Of a DNA stretch of 64,000 nt, positions 43,955 through 52,892 are shown one piece after another; position 1 is the first letter of the stretch; each line of letters starts with the position of its first letter. The DNA comes from Pontibacter oryzae. GTDB lineage: Bacteria; Bacteroidota; Bacteroidia; Cytophagales; Hymenobacteraceae. The stretch lies in contig NZ_QWGE01000003.1 in NCBI RefSeq assembly GCF_003576375.1, positions 124,001 to 188,000 of the forward strand, in the 5' to 3' direction. The translations under genes were made by a program, and so were the position numbers. The notes under the pieces were generated by a model that was not told the origin of the DNA, did no database searches, and worked only from the letters and a program-made list of their open reading frames with translations.

Positions 43955-44438
43955 CTAGACGTACTTCTGTTCTGTAAGGTCGCGGAACTCGGTTTGGAGT
44001 TGGCTTGCTACCTGTTGCATTTGCTGCATGGCTGGCTCTTTTTGGCTATGCTGTAGCAGGTGCAGTTTTTTGCCGTTCCGTAGCTTTAGGTAGCCATCAT
44101 ACTTCTCGCGGTGCGCCACAGACATAGAGGCTTTGGACTCAAAGGTCTGGCTGTACGTGTTCTTCTTCAGGAAAGCGAACTCAAAACCCGGCAGTGGTAA
44201 CTTCTTTCCAAAGGTTATTCCTCCTATCCGCACACCTTCGGTATGCCTGTTGCTCCAGGTCGAAGGCTAAGAAGTATTTGGTCAGTAGCGCTATCGGCCC
44301 TAGCGGGAGCAACAGCACCGCAATCCATGCTCCTGAGAGCAAGTACACGAGCATTATCCCGGAAACTATCCAACTGCCGGCACGCGCAGCCACACTAAAG
44401 TATTTACCGGTGTCGTACTGAAAGTAGGTTTGTTTCAT
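43955..44438 (-). pseudogene. Frameshifted membrane protein gene (PH-domain-like)
   Basis: The reading frame from ATG 44438 gives a pair of membrane segments (IVSGIMLVYLLSGAWIAVLLLPLGPIALL) and FDLEQQAYR, then shifts into a meaningless end at 44181. The next frame continues EGVRIGGITFGKKLPLPGFEFAF and runs to a normal stop at 43955. Joining at about 44239-44241 restores AYREGVRIGG, typical of a Bacteroidota family in which the phrase K.YREG...G...G.W..LP..EY follows two membrane helices. A single missing base in minus-strand CCGAAGG explains it. It is either a recent pseudogene, a sequencing error or programmed frameshifting; no slippery sequence is evident. Confidence 0.75.
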
Positions 44439-44451
44439 AGTTTCATAATAT

Positions 44452-46434
44452 CTAAACCGTTTCTATTACCTGCCCTACTTCGGCTTTGGGCAAGGCTACA
44501 AAAAAGGTGGTTCCTCTCCCCTCTTTACTTTTTACCCATATGCGCCCGTTTATACTTTCAACAAACTCCTGGCACAGCAGCAGGCCAAGGCCCGTGCCTT
44601 TTTCGTTGCAAGTGCCTACCGTAGAGAAGCGGCGGTTCGTGAAAAGCAGGCTCATGTATTTATCAGGGATGCCTTTGCCGCTATCCTGAATGGCAAGCAC
44701 CACCTCGTCCTGCTCCAGTGTAGCAAGTACCTGCACCTGCCCGCCGGGGTAAGTAAATTTAAGGGCATTGGAAAGCAGGTTGCGCAGCACAAAGTTAAGA
44801 CGCTCTTTATCGGCCTGTACCAGTGTAAATGCCGGCACATTATTAACCAAACTTATGTCCTTGCCCTGCGCCTGGCTGGCGAGCAACGCCAGATTTTCAT
44901 GGGCCAGTTCATGCAGTGTTACAGGCTCGCTGTGTATCTCGCCTCCTTCCATTTGCGCCTGAGCCCACACAAGCAGGTTGTTTAGCATGTTCATGGCTAC
45001 ATCCACTTCTTTCTCCAGTAACCAGAACATATGCTTCATATCAACCTCTCCCGGCTGCTTGCGCTGGTGCAGGTTAAACATCATCTTAATTGAAACCAGA
45101 GGGCTGCGCAGGTCATGGGAGATAATGGACAGCACTTTACTTTTAAAAGCATTTGCCTGCTCCATCTTTGTATTCTGAATCTGCAACTCTGTGGCTTGCC
45201 CGGCTATGGCGTCTTTCTGCAGCCCAATTTCCGCGTTCTGGTTTTGTACTTGTACATATAGATTCCCAAGTTGAAGATTCTGGGATTTCATGCGCTTCCA
45301 GCCCAGATACAGAACAATAACTAACACGCTAAGCAGGAGAATAGCTATGATTCCTAAGCCCTGCACCAGATTTTTCTGCTCCAGCAACGCACTTTGGTTT
45401 TCGGAAAGGGCGCGTAACCGATGGTTTTCCAACTCCTTCTTCTCCGTTTCGAACTTAGCCGTTATCTCCTCCCGGATTCTGTCGGCCTGTTCGTTATACA
45501 TGCTGTCGGAGTGCGCCCCCACTATCTGCAGGTAAGTATGAGCGGTTTTAAAATCGCCCTGCGTTTCTGCAATTGTTTCAACCAGCCCAGCCGATACCGT
45601 AATTTCGTTGTGCGATTTTATACTTTGAGCCGCTTCGTAACTTTGCCGGGCATAGCGCATGGCTTCTTCGTAGTTTTTAAGGCTAAGGTAAGCCTCTGCT
45701 AACATACGGTTGGTGCCAATGTTGCTCACGCTGTTATGTGCTTCCTCATTTAGCCGCAATGCCTGAAAAAGATAAGGCAGCGCTTTCCTGGCATTGCCCT
45801 GCAACATGTGCACCACGCCAATGTGCTCCAGCGTAACGGCCCACCCTCGGGTATCGCCAAGTTCTTCCTTCAGTTTAGACGCTTTTAAAAAATACTTGAG
45901 CGCCTCCTTGTAATCGCCTTTGTTTTCGTGGAAGCTTCCAACGTTATTATAAATCCGGCTGAGGCCAAGCTTGTCACTAACCTTCTCGGCAAGCACAGAG
46001 CCCGCTAAGTAGTTTTTTAAAGCGCGCCCTTGGTCGTGGGTTTTAAAGTATACGTTGCCTAGGTTGATGTAAGAAGCTACCATACCTGCCGTGTCGCGCA
46101 TACTTTCGCGTAGTTTCAGGGCCTGCAGGTGCTTTTCCAGAGACTTGCCATAATCGGCCATGATGAGGTAGGAAATACCCAGCGCGTTCAGGGCTTTGGC
46201 CTGCCCTATCTTAAACTTGATTTTCGCGGCCAGTTTCTCAGCTTTCAGGCCGTGAATAATCCCCTTCGGAGGGTCAGACAGAAAATAGTGCTCGTTTAGC
46301 TGGCAATGCAGCATCACGCGCGCCGAATCCGTGGTTGCCTTGGCGAGCGCTGCCTGCAGGCTGTCTATCGGCGTTTGCTGCGCATAGGCTGCTCCTGCAA
46401 GTAAACTGAACAAAACGAGTAAATAGTGCCTCAT
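44452..46434 (-). CDS. TPR-containing sensor histidine kinase
   Basis: A 660-residue kinase: signal peptide (residues 1-18, LAGAAYAQQ), a periplasmic array of tetratricopeptide repeats (about 60-330), a membrane helix (GIIAILLLSVLVIVLYLGW), a short coiled coil, HisKA with His440 in SIISHDLRSPL, and a HATPase domain with N-box NLLSNALKF, DSGKGIP and GTGLGLLLC. It should autophosphorylate and pass phosphate to a receiver that is not adjacent. TPR-sensor kinases of this kind are common in Bacteroidota. Confidence 0.93.
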   Translation of the reverse strand: MRHYLLVLFSLLAGAAYAQQTPIDSLQAALAKATTDSARVMLHCQLNEHYFLSDPPKGIIHGLKAEKLAAKIKFKIGQAKALNALGISYLIMADYGKSLEKHLQALKLRESMRDTAGMVASYINLGNVYFKTHDQGRALKNYLAGSVLAEKVSDKLGLSRIYNNVGSFHENKGDYKEALKYFLKASKLKEELGDTRGWAVTLEHIGVVHMLQGNARKALPYLFQALRLNEEAHNSVSNIGTNRMLAEAYLSLKNYEEAMRYARQSYEAAQSIKSHNEITVSAGLVETIAETQGDFKTAHTYLQIVGAHSDSMYNEQADRIREEITAKFETEKKELENHRLRALSENQSALLEQKNLVQGLGIIAILLLSVLVIVLYLGWKRMKSQNLQLGNLYVQVQNQNAEIGLQKDAIAGQATELQIQNTKMEQANAFKSKVLSIISHDLRSPLVSIKMMFNLHQRKQPGEVDMKHMFWLLEKEVDVAMNMLNNLLVWAQAQMEGGEIHSEPVTLHELAHENLALLASQAQGKDISLVNNVPAFTLVQADKERLNFVLRNLLSNALKFTYPGGQVQVLATLEQDEVVLAIQDSGKGIPDKYMSLLFTNRRFSTVGTCNEKGTGLGLLLCQEFVESINGRIWVKSKEGRGTTFFVALPKAEVGQVIETV

Positions 46435-46617
46435 ACTACGGCCTTAACAAGGCTCCTTAAAAGTAAATCAACAACTGACTAAGTAAAAATAGAAAACATC
46501 CTATATAACGCAACTCATTACCACTTTTTAAGCAATGATTCCAGTTCTTACAGTTACCGTTGCCATGCAAAGTATAGCTCTTCTTTATAAGCTCTCAGGC
46601 TTTCTGAACATAAAAAG

Positions 46618-46657
46618 GCCGCCCCCAAGCATAGACGTAACTGCACTTGGGGGCGGC
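46618..46657 (-). terminator. Rho-independent terminator of the sterol-desaturase-type gene
   Basis: Perfect 12-bp arms GCCGCCCCCAAG/CTTGGGGGCGGC around a 16-base loop, with a T run on the minus strand. Confidence 0.9.
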
Positions 46658-46680
46658 ACTTATAAATTTAATTGTGAAAG

Positions 46681-47664
46681 CTACTCGGCTATTAATTGCG
46701 GGGTATTCTGCCTCGGCGCATTTACTTCGGCTTGCTGCAGCTGCGCTACGTATTGAGCCTGTAGCTCGGCTTGCAGTTGCTTAGAGGTCTTACGGCTTCC
46801 GTCAGGGCTCCACCCCGGAGGGCCAAATACATACATCAGGCGCTCGTGCCATGTGCTGGATTGCTTTACATCTTTCCAGATGTCTGAAAACTCATGAAAG
46901 TTAAGGGTAATTGGGTCGTGCTTTACAGGTGGGTGCAATACGCCGAATTTCGTTTCGAGGTATTTGTCTTTATCCATGTACGTGCCAAACATTCGGTCCC
47001 AGATAATAAGTATGCCGCCATGGTTACGATCGAGGTACTCCACGTTGCAAGCATGGTGCACCTGATGCACCCAGGGCGTATTAAAAATTTGGCCAAACAC
47101 AGGAATCTTAGGCACCAGTGTGGAGTGCAGGAAGAACTGGTAAATGGAGTTGAATGACATACACAGGGCAATCATTACGGGGTTAAACCCCAGTATGGGC
47201 AACCAGATCCAGTAGAACGGCTTGTACAGGAAGATTGTCCAGCCGTTGCGGAAGGCAGTGCCCAGGTTAAACTTCTCGGAGGAGTGGTGCACGATGTGTG
47301 CCGCCCAGAAAATACGCACGGTATGGCAAAAACGGTGGTGCCAGTAAAAGTTAAAATCATCACCAACAAGGCAAAGCACCCAGGCCCACCAGGCCCAGCC
47401 CATGTTCTCGTAACCAAGGTAGGTGACGCGCAGTGGTTCAAAAAGCTTATAAAACACAAAGAACAAGCCTATTTGGTAGGCTTTGGTAAGGGTATTGAAC
47501 AGTGCTGCGCCCAACCCCACCCATGTGCTGGCTATCGAGTCTCTGAAATTGTATAGCTCCTTGTCTTCGCGGTAGCTAATGTACGCTTCGCCTAAGATCA
47601 GAAGGGCGAATATCGGCACAAAGTACACGAAGGGATTGGGCATGTTATCGAAAAGAATTTCCAT
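46681..47664 (-). CDS. Sterol desaturase/fatty acid hydroxylase family protein
   Basis: A 327-residue membrane protein with the histidine motifs of the diiron family in order: HHRFCH, HIVHHSSE and HQVHHACN, plus several membrane helices. Members hydroxylate or desaturate sterols, fatty acids or ether lipids; bacterial substrates are often unknown. ATG 47664 (MEILFDN) is chosen, because the frame upstream to 47727 is not protein-like. The C-terminus carries a Gln/Ala-rich tail. Single gene with its own terminator. Confidence 0.9.
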   Translation of the reverse strand: MEILFDNMPNPFVYFVPIFALLILGEAYISYREDKELYNFRDSIASTWVGLGAALFNTLTKAYQIGLFFVFYKLFEPLRVTYLGYENMGWAWWAWVLCLVGDDFNFYWHHRFCHTVRIFWAAHIVHHSSEKFNLGTAFRNGWTIFLYKPFYWIWLPILGFNPVMIALCMSFNSIYQFFLHSTLVPKIPVFGQIFNTPWVHQVHHACNVEYLDRNHGGILIIWDRMFGTYMDKDKYLETKFGVLHPPVKHDPITLNFHEFSDIWKDVKQSSTWHERLMYVFGPPGWSPDGSRKTSKQLQAELQAQYVAQLQQAEVNAPRQNTPQLIAE

Positions 47665-48003
47665 AGAGAAATATGTATGGCAAGTAGTAAAATATTTAAA
47701 CGGCAGCTTTTTCAGAACTGCGCGCATATCCGAAATTTAACTATATCCTATGCAAATTCCTATTCCTGAGTTGCTGCTTCTGCTGCTGAAGATTGCAAGT
47801 ATAAGTATTAAAAAAAGCATCAGACAGCACACAGCATGCTGGTAAACAACAACTTGAAAATAGCCAAAGCGCCCAAGAAACCAAAGATTAGCAACTGGGT
47901 TTCGGCCGACCAATAAACTTTTGCGGAGCCGAGCCATAACACAAAAAGAAGAGCGGCAAACGCATTTCGCGCCTGCCGCTCTTAGCAGCCAAGTGTGGCT
48001 ATG
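47665..48003. other. Intergenic region, 339 bp, no gene supported
   Basis: No gene is supported. It contains the terminator of the DUF2911 gene at 47949-47983. Confidence 0.6.
47949..47983 (-). terminator. Rho-independent terminator of the DUF2911 gene
   Basis: AAGAGCGGCA/TGCCGCTCTT arms, 15-base loop, T run on the minus strand. Confidence 0.85.
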
Positions 48004-48537
48004 CTATTCCTTAGAATCTACAGAAACGGGCACTTCCAAGTTCTCCCACTGCAGTATAATGCCTTCGTCGGTTACGTTATACTTTAGGCGCTCCTGCATG
48101 GCTCCTGCCTTACGGGGCTTTACCGTTACGCGCAGGGCATCCTGCTCCTGGCTATACTGCGTGCCCCATTGCTCGGCCGTTTTATTGAAAATAATGGTCC
48201 ACTGGTCTTCGCCGGGTATGGCATAAAAGCTATAGGTGCCGGCCGGCAGTTCTTTGCCTTCCACCATCAAATCTTTATCGGTGGTTACGGTTGTGGCCTC
48301 GTTGGCTCCTGCCCGCCATACTTCGCCATAAGGTACTAGCTTGCCCCATACTTCGCGGCCTTTAACAGCAGGGCTGCTATAGTTTACGGTGAGGGTGGCA
48401 TTACCTATTTTACCAGTTGCTGTGGCAGGTGGACTGGCGCGCTGAGCTTTGTCTTGTTTCTGTGCCATTGCGCTGGTGCTAACTAATATACCGAGCAGCA
48501 GCACGGCTACCATACTTAAGATGCGTGTGTTTTTCAT
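48004..48537 (-). CDS. DUF2911 domain protein, exported
   Basis: A 177-residue protein with a signal peptide (VAVLLLGILVSTSAMA) and the DUF2911 body: LTVNYSSPAVKGREVWGKLVPYGEVWRAGANEATTV, then GTYSFYAIPGEDQWTIIFNK and a C-terminal beta strand set. DUF2911 proteins are extracellular or periplasmic, beta-sandwich-like, function unknown. ATG 48537 is chosen because the upstream frame adds a non-protein-like prefix. A terminator follows. Confidence 0.87.
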   Translation of the reverse strand: MKNTRILSMVAVLLLGILVSTSAMAQKQDKAQRASPPATATGKIGNATLTVNYSSPAVKGREVWGKLVPYGEVWRAGANEATTVTTDKDLMVEGKELPAGTYSFYAIPGEDQWTIIFNKTAEQWGTQYSQEQDALRVTVKPRKAGAMQERLKYNVTDEGIILQWENLEVPVSVDSKE

Positions 48538-48804
48538 AATTTTCACTGTAAGGTTAAGATAGATATACGGCAAAGCATTGGATTATTATCCGGTACTTTG
48601 CCTTCCCTCTAAGTTAGTAATTCCCTCATATCCTGAAACTTAATTTAGCCACTATGCCATAAAAGCCCGCCAAACGGCAGCTCAGCTTCGCCAGGAAACA
48701 AGATAACCCTGTGTAACCACAAGCCATGGGTTTCTGCGTATAGCAGTAGGTATAAAAACCAGCTACCGCGCTTTGGGTTTAAAGCGCAAAACCGACATAC
48801 GTAT

Positions 48805-50127
48805 ATGGCTTCCTACAGAAGACCCTCCACTTCAAAAGCAACACACGAGCAAAATTATACTACCCGCAGCAGGCGCAGAACGTCCGTATCGCAGCAAACC
48901 AGTTCTCCCCGCAGAAAAGTCAAAAGAAGAATCTCCGGCGAGGGTGCCGTAAAGGGGGCAGAAAACCGATTAAAGAACTTCAGGCAGGCAACGGTGCTGG
49001 CGGTGGCAATAACCGGCTTTATGATGCTGATGTTTGCTCCCAGCGAGGCAAGTGTACAAACCGACACCCTAACCACTGACACCTTAATGCAAGAGGCTGC
49101 AGTGGCAACCGCTGAACCAGACACCGTGACGGCCCCTCTTTCCACCCGGGAGTCTGCGGATGAAGCCATTGGCGCACTGCAGAACCTCTGGGACAGCTTC
49201 CTGTACAACCTACCCAAGATCCTGATTGCGCTTGGCACGCTTATACTTGCCTGGCTGATAGCGCGGCTCCTGAAAATACTTTTGCGGCGCGCGCTTGGCC
49301 GCTGGAGCAGCTCCAGTGCTATTATCTCACTGGTATCTATTGCGGTGTGGCTTTTGGCTATTGGCGTGGCACTTAGCGTGGTGGCCGGCGATATTCGGGC
49401 CTTGGTTGGCTCACTGGGTTTGATTGGTTTGGCGCTGTCATGGTCGTTGCAAACCCCGATCGAGAGCTTTACCGGCTGGGTCCTCAACTCGTTTCAGGGC
49501 TATTACCGCGTCGGCGATAGGGTACGTGTAGGCGAGGTGTTCGGGGATGTATACCGCATCGATTTCCTGACCACTACAGTTTGGGAAATCGGGGCGCCTT
49601 ACCAGCCGGGTTTTGTGCAGGCCGAGCAGCCCACGGGCCGCCTGGTTACTTTCCCGAACAACGAGATCCTGACGGGCACGGTCATCAACCTTACCGGCGA
49701 TTTCCCTTATGTCTGGGATGAACTGGCTGTTGCCGTGGCCAACGAGTCTGACGTTGAGCTCTCGATGAAAGTGCTGGAGAACTTGGCGCAGGACCTGCTG
49801 GGCAGTTATATGGTGGACCCTGCCCGCAAGTATGCACAGCAACTTAAAAAAGCAGGCCTTTATGACGATGTGCCTGATAAGCCACAGGTTTTTCTATCGA
49901 TGGAAGACTCCTGGACCAATATTACCATCCGCTACCTGGTAGGTGCCCGCGAACGCCGCAAATGGAAAAGCGCCCTTACCTTCCGGATCACAAAGGAGCT
50001 CGCCAAAGCAGATTACCTTAACAAGATCATACCTGTATACCCAAGGCAGCAGGTGCAGTTCATCAACCCGCAGGGCGTGCCCACAGAGTCATACTTAGGA
50101 GGAGCCTCCCCTAACACCTCCTCCTAA
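48805..50127 (+). CDS. MscS-type mechanosensitive ion channel
   Basis: A 440-residue channel. Basic N-terminal tail (residues 1-55, Arg/Ser/Lys-rich), a first membrane helix (ATVLAVAITGFMMLMFAP), a Thr-rich linker and then MscS core helices (LPKILIALGTLILAWLIARLLKILL; ISLVSIAVWLLAIGVAL). The pore helix region reads ALVGSLGLIGLALSWSLQTPI, and the beta domain VGDRVRVGEVFGDVYRIDF, with FPNNEIL. The long basic tail is unusual. A 14-bp hairpin spans the stop codon (50090-50132). It converges on the TPR-hydrolase gene with nine bases between stops. Confidence 0.92.
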   Translation: MASYRRPSTSKATHEQNYTTRSRRRTSVSQQTSSPRRKVKRRISGEGAVKGAENRLKNFRQATVLAVAITGFMMLMFAPSEASVQTDTLTTDTLMQEAAVATAEPDTVTAPLSTRESADEAIGALQNLWDSFLYNLPKILIALGTLILAWLIARLLKILLRRALGRWSSSSAIISLVSIAVWLLAIGVALSVVAGDIRALVGSLGLIGLALSWSLQTPIESFTGWVLNSFQGYYRVGDRVRVGEVFGDVYRIDFLTTTVWEIGAPYQPGFVQAEQPTGRLVTFPNNEILTGTVINLTGDFPYVWDELAVAVANESDVELSMKVLENLAQDLLGSYMVDPARKYAQQLKKAGLYDDVPDKPQVFLSMEDSWTNITIRYLVGARERRKWKSALTFRITKELAKADYLNKIIPVYPRQQVQFINPQGVPTESYLGGASPNTSS

Positions 50128-50132
50128 GTATG
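50090..50132. other. 14-bp hairpin spanning the MscS stop codon
   Basis: CATACTTAGGAGGA (50090-50103) is the exact reverse complement of TCCTCCTAAGTATG (50119-50132), with a 15-base loop. The TAA stop is inside the right arm. It lacks a T run, so it may be a convergent-gene barrier or an RNA stability element, not a standard terminator. Confidence 0.55.
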
Positions 50133-50136
50133 ACTG

Positions 50137-51360
50137 CTACTTTTTAGCGCTGTGCTGCTGCTTTAGCTTAGCCAGGTTGTTCTCGCTGCTTTTAAGCGTG
50201 GCTGTATCCTTGTTGAGCGTGGCCAGGGCAATGGCTTTCTCGAATTGGGCTTTCGCCGATTTTAGCTTGCCGTGACTCATCAGGGCTTCGCCGTAGCTAT
50301 CATAAGCGTTGGCGGAGGAGGCATACTGTATGGCGTTATACTTAAAGATGAGCACAGCCACGGGCATATCGGTGGCGTTGCCCAGCTGCTGGTAGCCAAT
50401 GGCGTTAATTGTTTTCTCATCGAAGCCTGTTGCTGCGAGCGCCTCAAAAACAAGTTCTTCCGCCTTTTGCTGCTGCCCTTTCTTTACGTAAGCAGCCGCC
50501 GTATGCAGTTTGCTTTGTAGCTCGGTTACCTTAGCCTGGTACGCCTGGCGCTGGCGCTCTTTTGTGGCCGATTGGATCACCTGCTGTATGGCGTTCACTA
50601 CCAGCTCTGGCTCTTCTTTGTGTATGTTGTGCCCGCTTCTGCTGGTTAAAATGTGGGCTCCGTTGGCAAATTGGGCAAAAAACTCGTTGTGCAGCCTGCG
50701 CCATACTTCCACGCCCTGCGGCTCATGCAGAAACAGCTCCGGCTTGGCGTGCTGCTGCACTGATGTCAGCACGGCCACTGGCACCTCTGGCAGCAGGCCT
50801 GCATCGGGCAGTGCTGCCTTCTCAAAGAGTTGGTTTATCAGCTCGTTCTCTTCCTTAAAACGCTCCGGCATAAAGCTGCGCTGTAGCGCTACATCGTTCA
50901 TTGCTTTGGCGTAGTCAACTTTTTTAAGCTCCTGCATCAGCCTTTCATGCGCCGGGTCAACAAACACCATTCCTTTTACCTTGTCTTTATTTAGGGCGGC
51001 ATACTGCCGGATAATGAATGCGCCGTAGGAGTGCCCCACCAGGATGAGCGGCGTGTTTATGTTAGCTTTTTCCAGGAGCATCGATAAATCCTGCACGGCC
51101 TGCTCCAGTGTTTGCGGATTTGCGCTTTTGCCCGAGTTGCCGCAACCAGCCCTGGAGTAGAGCAACACCTTGTTTGCGACTGCAATTTCGGAGGCCACTT
51201 TTCCCCACACCTTATAATCAGACCCGAAGCCCGCTTCGAAAACCACGGTATACTCTCCCTCGCCGCCCTGCACGGTTTCCAGGGCATGGTCCCCGACCTG
51301 TATCATTTGGGTTTGCTGCGCATGGGCTGCGCCGAACATTACTAAGAGTGCAAAAAGCAA
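50137..51360 (-). CDS. Alpha/beta hydrolase with C-terminal TPR-like repeats, exported
   Basis: A 407-residue protein: signal peptide (ending AAHAQ), an alpha/beta-hydrolase domain with nucleophile GHSYGAF, oxyanion strand VVFEAGFGS, and His in SGHNIHKEEPEL, then a helical TPR-like tail (ANAYDSYGEALMSHGKLKSAKAQFEKAIAL). Substrate unknown. The start is unclear: TTG 51360 is the first accepted start codon, but the preceding in-frame codons read ATA-ATA-ACG-AAG-AAG-ATC-TGG, that is an in-frame T-K-K-I-W n-region typical of a signal peptide with no start codon in front, so the true start may be non-canonical or mutated. A short M16-peptidase-like remnant lies upstream at 51453-51530. Confidence 0.83.
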   Translation of the reverse strand: MLFALLVMFGAAHAQQTQMIQVGDHALETVQGGEGEYTVVFEAGFGSDYKVWGKVASEIAVANKVLLYSRAGCGNSGKSANPQTLEQAVQDLSMLLEKANINTPLILVGHSYGAFIIRQYAALNKDKVKGMVFVDPAHERLMQELKKVDYAKAMNDVALQRSFMPERFKEENELINQLFEKAALPDAGLLPEVPVAVLTSVQQHAKPELFLHEPQGVEVWRRLHNEFFAQFANGAHILTSRSGHNIHKEEPELVVNAIQQVIQSATKERQRQAYQAKVTELQSKLHTAAAYVKKGQQQKAEELVFEALAATGFDEKTINAIGYQQLGNATDMPVAVLIFKYNAIQYASSANAYDSYGEALMSHGKLKSAKAQFEKAIALATLNKDTATLKSSENNLAKLKQQHSAKK

Positions 51361-51452
51361 CCAGATCTTCTTCGTTATTATAAGCTTAGTTTGAAAGTGA
51401 AAGCACTACAGACGGGCACAAACTGTTCGGCCAGAAGCGCTATATTTACCAG

Positions 51453-51530
51453 ATGCCAGACCTAGAACTGAGGTTGCCCAATGGGATTCGTTTATTTCGC
51501 AGGTGCGTGCGTAATTTTACCAAGCAGTAG
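51453..51530 (+). pseudogene. Possible remnant of an M16 peptidase N-terminus
   Basis: A 25-codon frame reads MPDLELRLPNGIRLFRRCV and stops. LPNGIR followed by ..V.N.TK is the typical first strand of Bacteroidota M16 (pitrilysin-type) peptidases, which here is cut off. It is too short to be a gene and could be chance. Confidence 0.25.
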
Positions 51531-51597
51531 TTGTCATGATCCTTAAATTCATACTTTCCTGCGCCATACTTTATAGTGCTTAACAACCCGACATTGT

Positions 51598-52671
51598 ATG
51601 CAAAACCCTAACACTCCCGCCCGGTCATTTATGCCACAGATACCTGCACAGGCAGGCGGAAAACTTGGCAAGCTGCAGGAGCAGTTCAACAAAAAGACGC
51701 AGCAAATAGAGAAGCTGAAATTGGAGCTGGCGGCAAAGCGAGAAAGTATAAACCTGGCGCAAAAGCGTGTGGATGACGAACTGAAGCCCCTGATCGCGCA
51801 GATTGTTGAGCAGCAGGTTATACTTGTGCAGCTTCTTGATGAGGCGTATGCCCTGCCGTTTTTCAGGAAACGCGAGAAGGAAAAGCTGGCAGACCTGATC
51901 GCGGGCATGGCATTCGACCTGATTGACAAGTATGGCCGCCAGGACTTGGTGCCGCTGCACGACAAGTATGCCCCGCGCTCGTTTGAGGAAAGTATAGCCC
52001 AGGTTGAGGAGGATGCCCGGCAGGTAGCCGAAGATATCTTTAGCACCGTGTTTGGGTTTGATGAGGAACCAGACGAGCCGTATGACTTTGAAAACATACA
52101 GGACCAGCTGGACAGGGAAGCAGAGCGACGAGAGCAAGAAAAGCAGAACCGCCAGAAATCCAGAAAGACCAAAGCCCAGCAGGCCAAGGAAGACAAGGCA
52201 AAGGCCGAGCTCAGCAACATTGGCAAAGCCTGCCGCCGCGTGTACACCGAACTAGCCAAACAGCTCCATCCCGACAAAGAACAAAACGAGACTGAGCGCG
52301 CCTGGAAGGAAGAGGCCATGAAACAGGTAACACAGGCTTACCACAACGATGATTTTTTCGAGCTGCTGCGGCTACAGATGGAGTTCCTGCACCTGCACCA
52401 AGACGCCCTCGGCCAACTCCCCGACGATCAGCTAAAGTACTACATCAAGCTGCTCTCAGACCAGGTACAAACGTTAGAAGACGAGCTTGATGATTTCCTT
52501 TTCGGCCCTGATGGCGCCTTTTACGAACACTACTGCGGCACGCCCAAGCAAATGAACCAGAAGTTTAAGCAGGCAAAAGACGGCCTGGGCTACGAGCTGC
52601 AACGCCTCCGCTACGAACTCCGCCTGCTACAAGACCCGCAGGAAATCCGGAATATGCTGAAGGAGGTGTAG
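51598..52671 (+). CDS. Coiled-coil protein with J-domain-like HPD motif
   Basis: A 357-residue soluble, mainly helical protein. Residues about 20-60 are coiled coil (LQEQFNKKTQQIEKLKLELAAKRES), residues about 150-205 are a highly charged acidic/basic helix, and residues about 210-260 resemble helices II-III of a J domain: RRVYTELAKQLHPDKEQNE with His224-Pro225-Asp226, then KQVTQAYHNDDFFELLRLQ. The HPD motif is what stimulates DnaK in J proteins. There is no Gly/Phe region or zinc domain. A DnaK co-chaperone for a special client is plausible, but unproven. Confidence 0.75.
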   Translation: MQNPNTPARSFMPQIPAQAGGKLGKLQEQFNKKTQQIEKLKLELAAKRESINLAQKRVDDELKPLIAQIVEQQVILVQLLDEAYALPFFRKREKEKLADLIAGMAFDLIDKYGRQDLVPLHDKYAPRSFEESIAQVEEDARQVAEDIFSTVFGFDEEPDEPYDFENIQDQLDREAERREQEKQNRQKSRKTKAQQAKEDKAKAELSNIGKACRRVYTELAKQLHPDKEQNETERAWKEEAMKQVTQAYHNDDFFELLRLQMEFLHLHQDALGQLPDDQLKYYIKLLSDQVQTLEDELDDFLFGPDGAFYEHYCGTPKQMNQKFKQAKDGLGYELQRLRYELRLLQDPQEIRNMLKEV

Positions 52672-52695
52672 TAAGTGAACATACCTAAATATACC

Positions 52696-52892
52696 GCCAG
52701 TTTGAGCACAGCGGTAACTGGTGGTCGGGTATGTAGCCAGTTTGTAACTGGCGAGATCCAAACTTATACTTTCGCCAGTTGCAAACTGGCCTTATAGAAA
52801 GCCACAAGTTGCGCTGCGCTAAACTTGCGGTATGCATAATTCCCGGCAACGAATACCTGTGCACGATTGGACAGGTCGCGACCTGTCCCTAC
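52696..52892. repeat. REP-like palindromic elements, left cluster
   Basis: Several dyads in 200 bases: CCAGTTTGTAACTGGCGA (52739-52756) with TCGCCAGTTGCAAACTGG (52774-52791, 17 of 18 complementary); a GCGC-centred dyad around 52802-52831; and the 20-bp perfect palindrome GGACAGGTCGCGACCTGTCC (52869-52888), itself inside the left 45-bp inverted repeat (52848-52892) of the RAYT unit. Confidence 0.8.
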
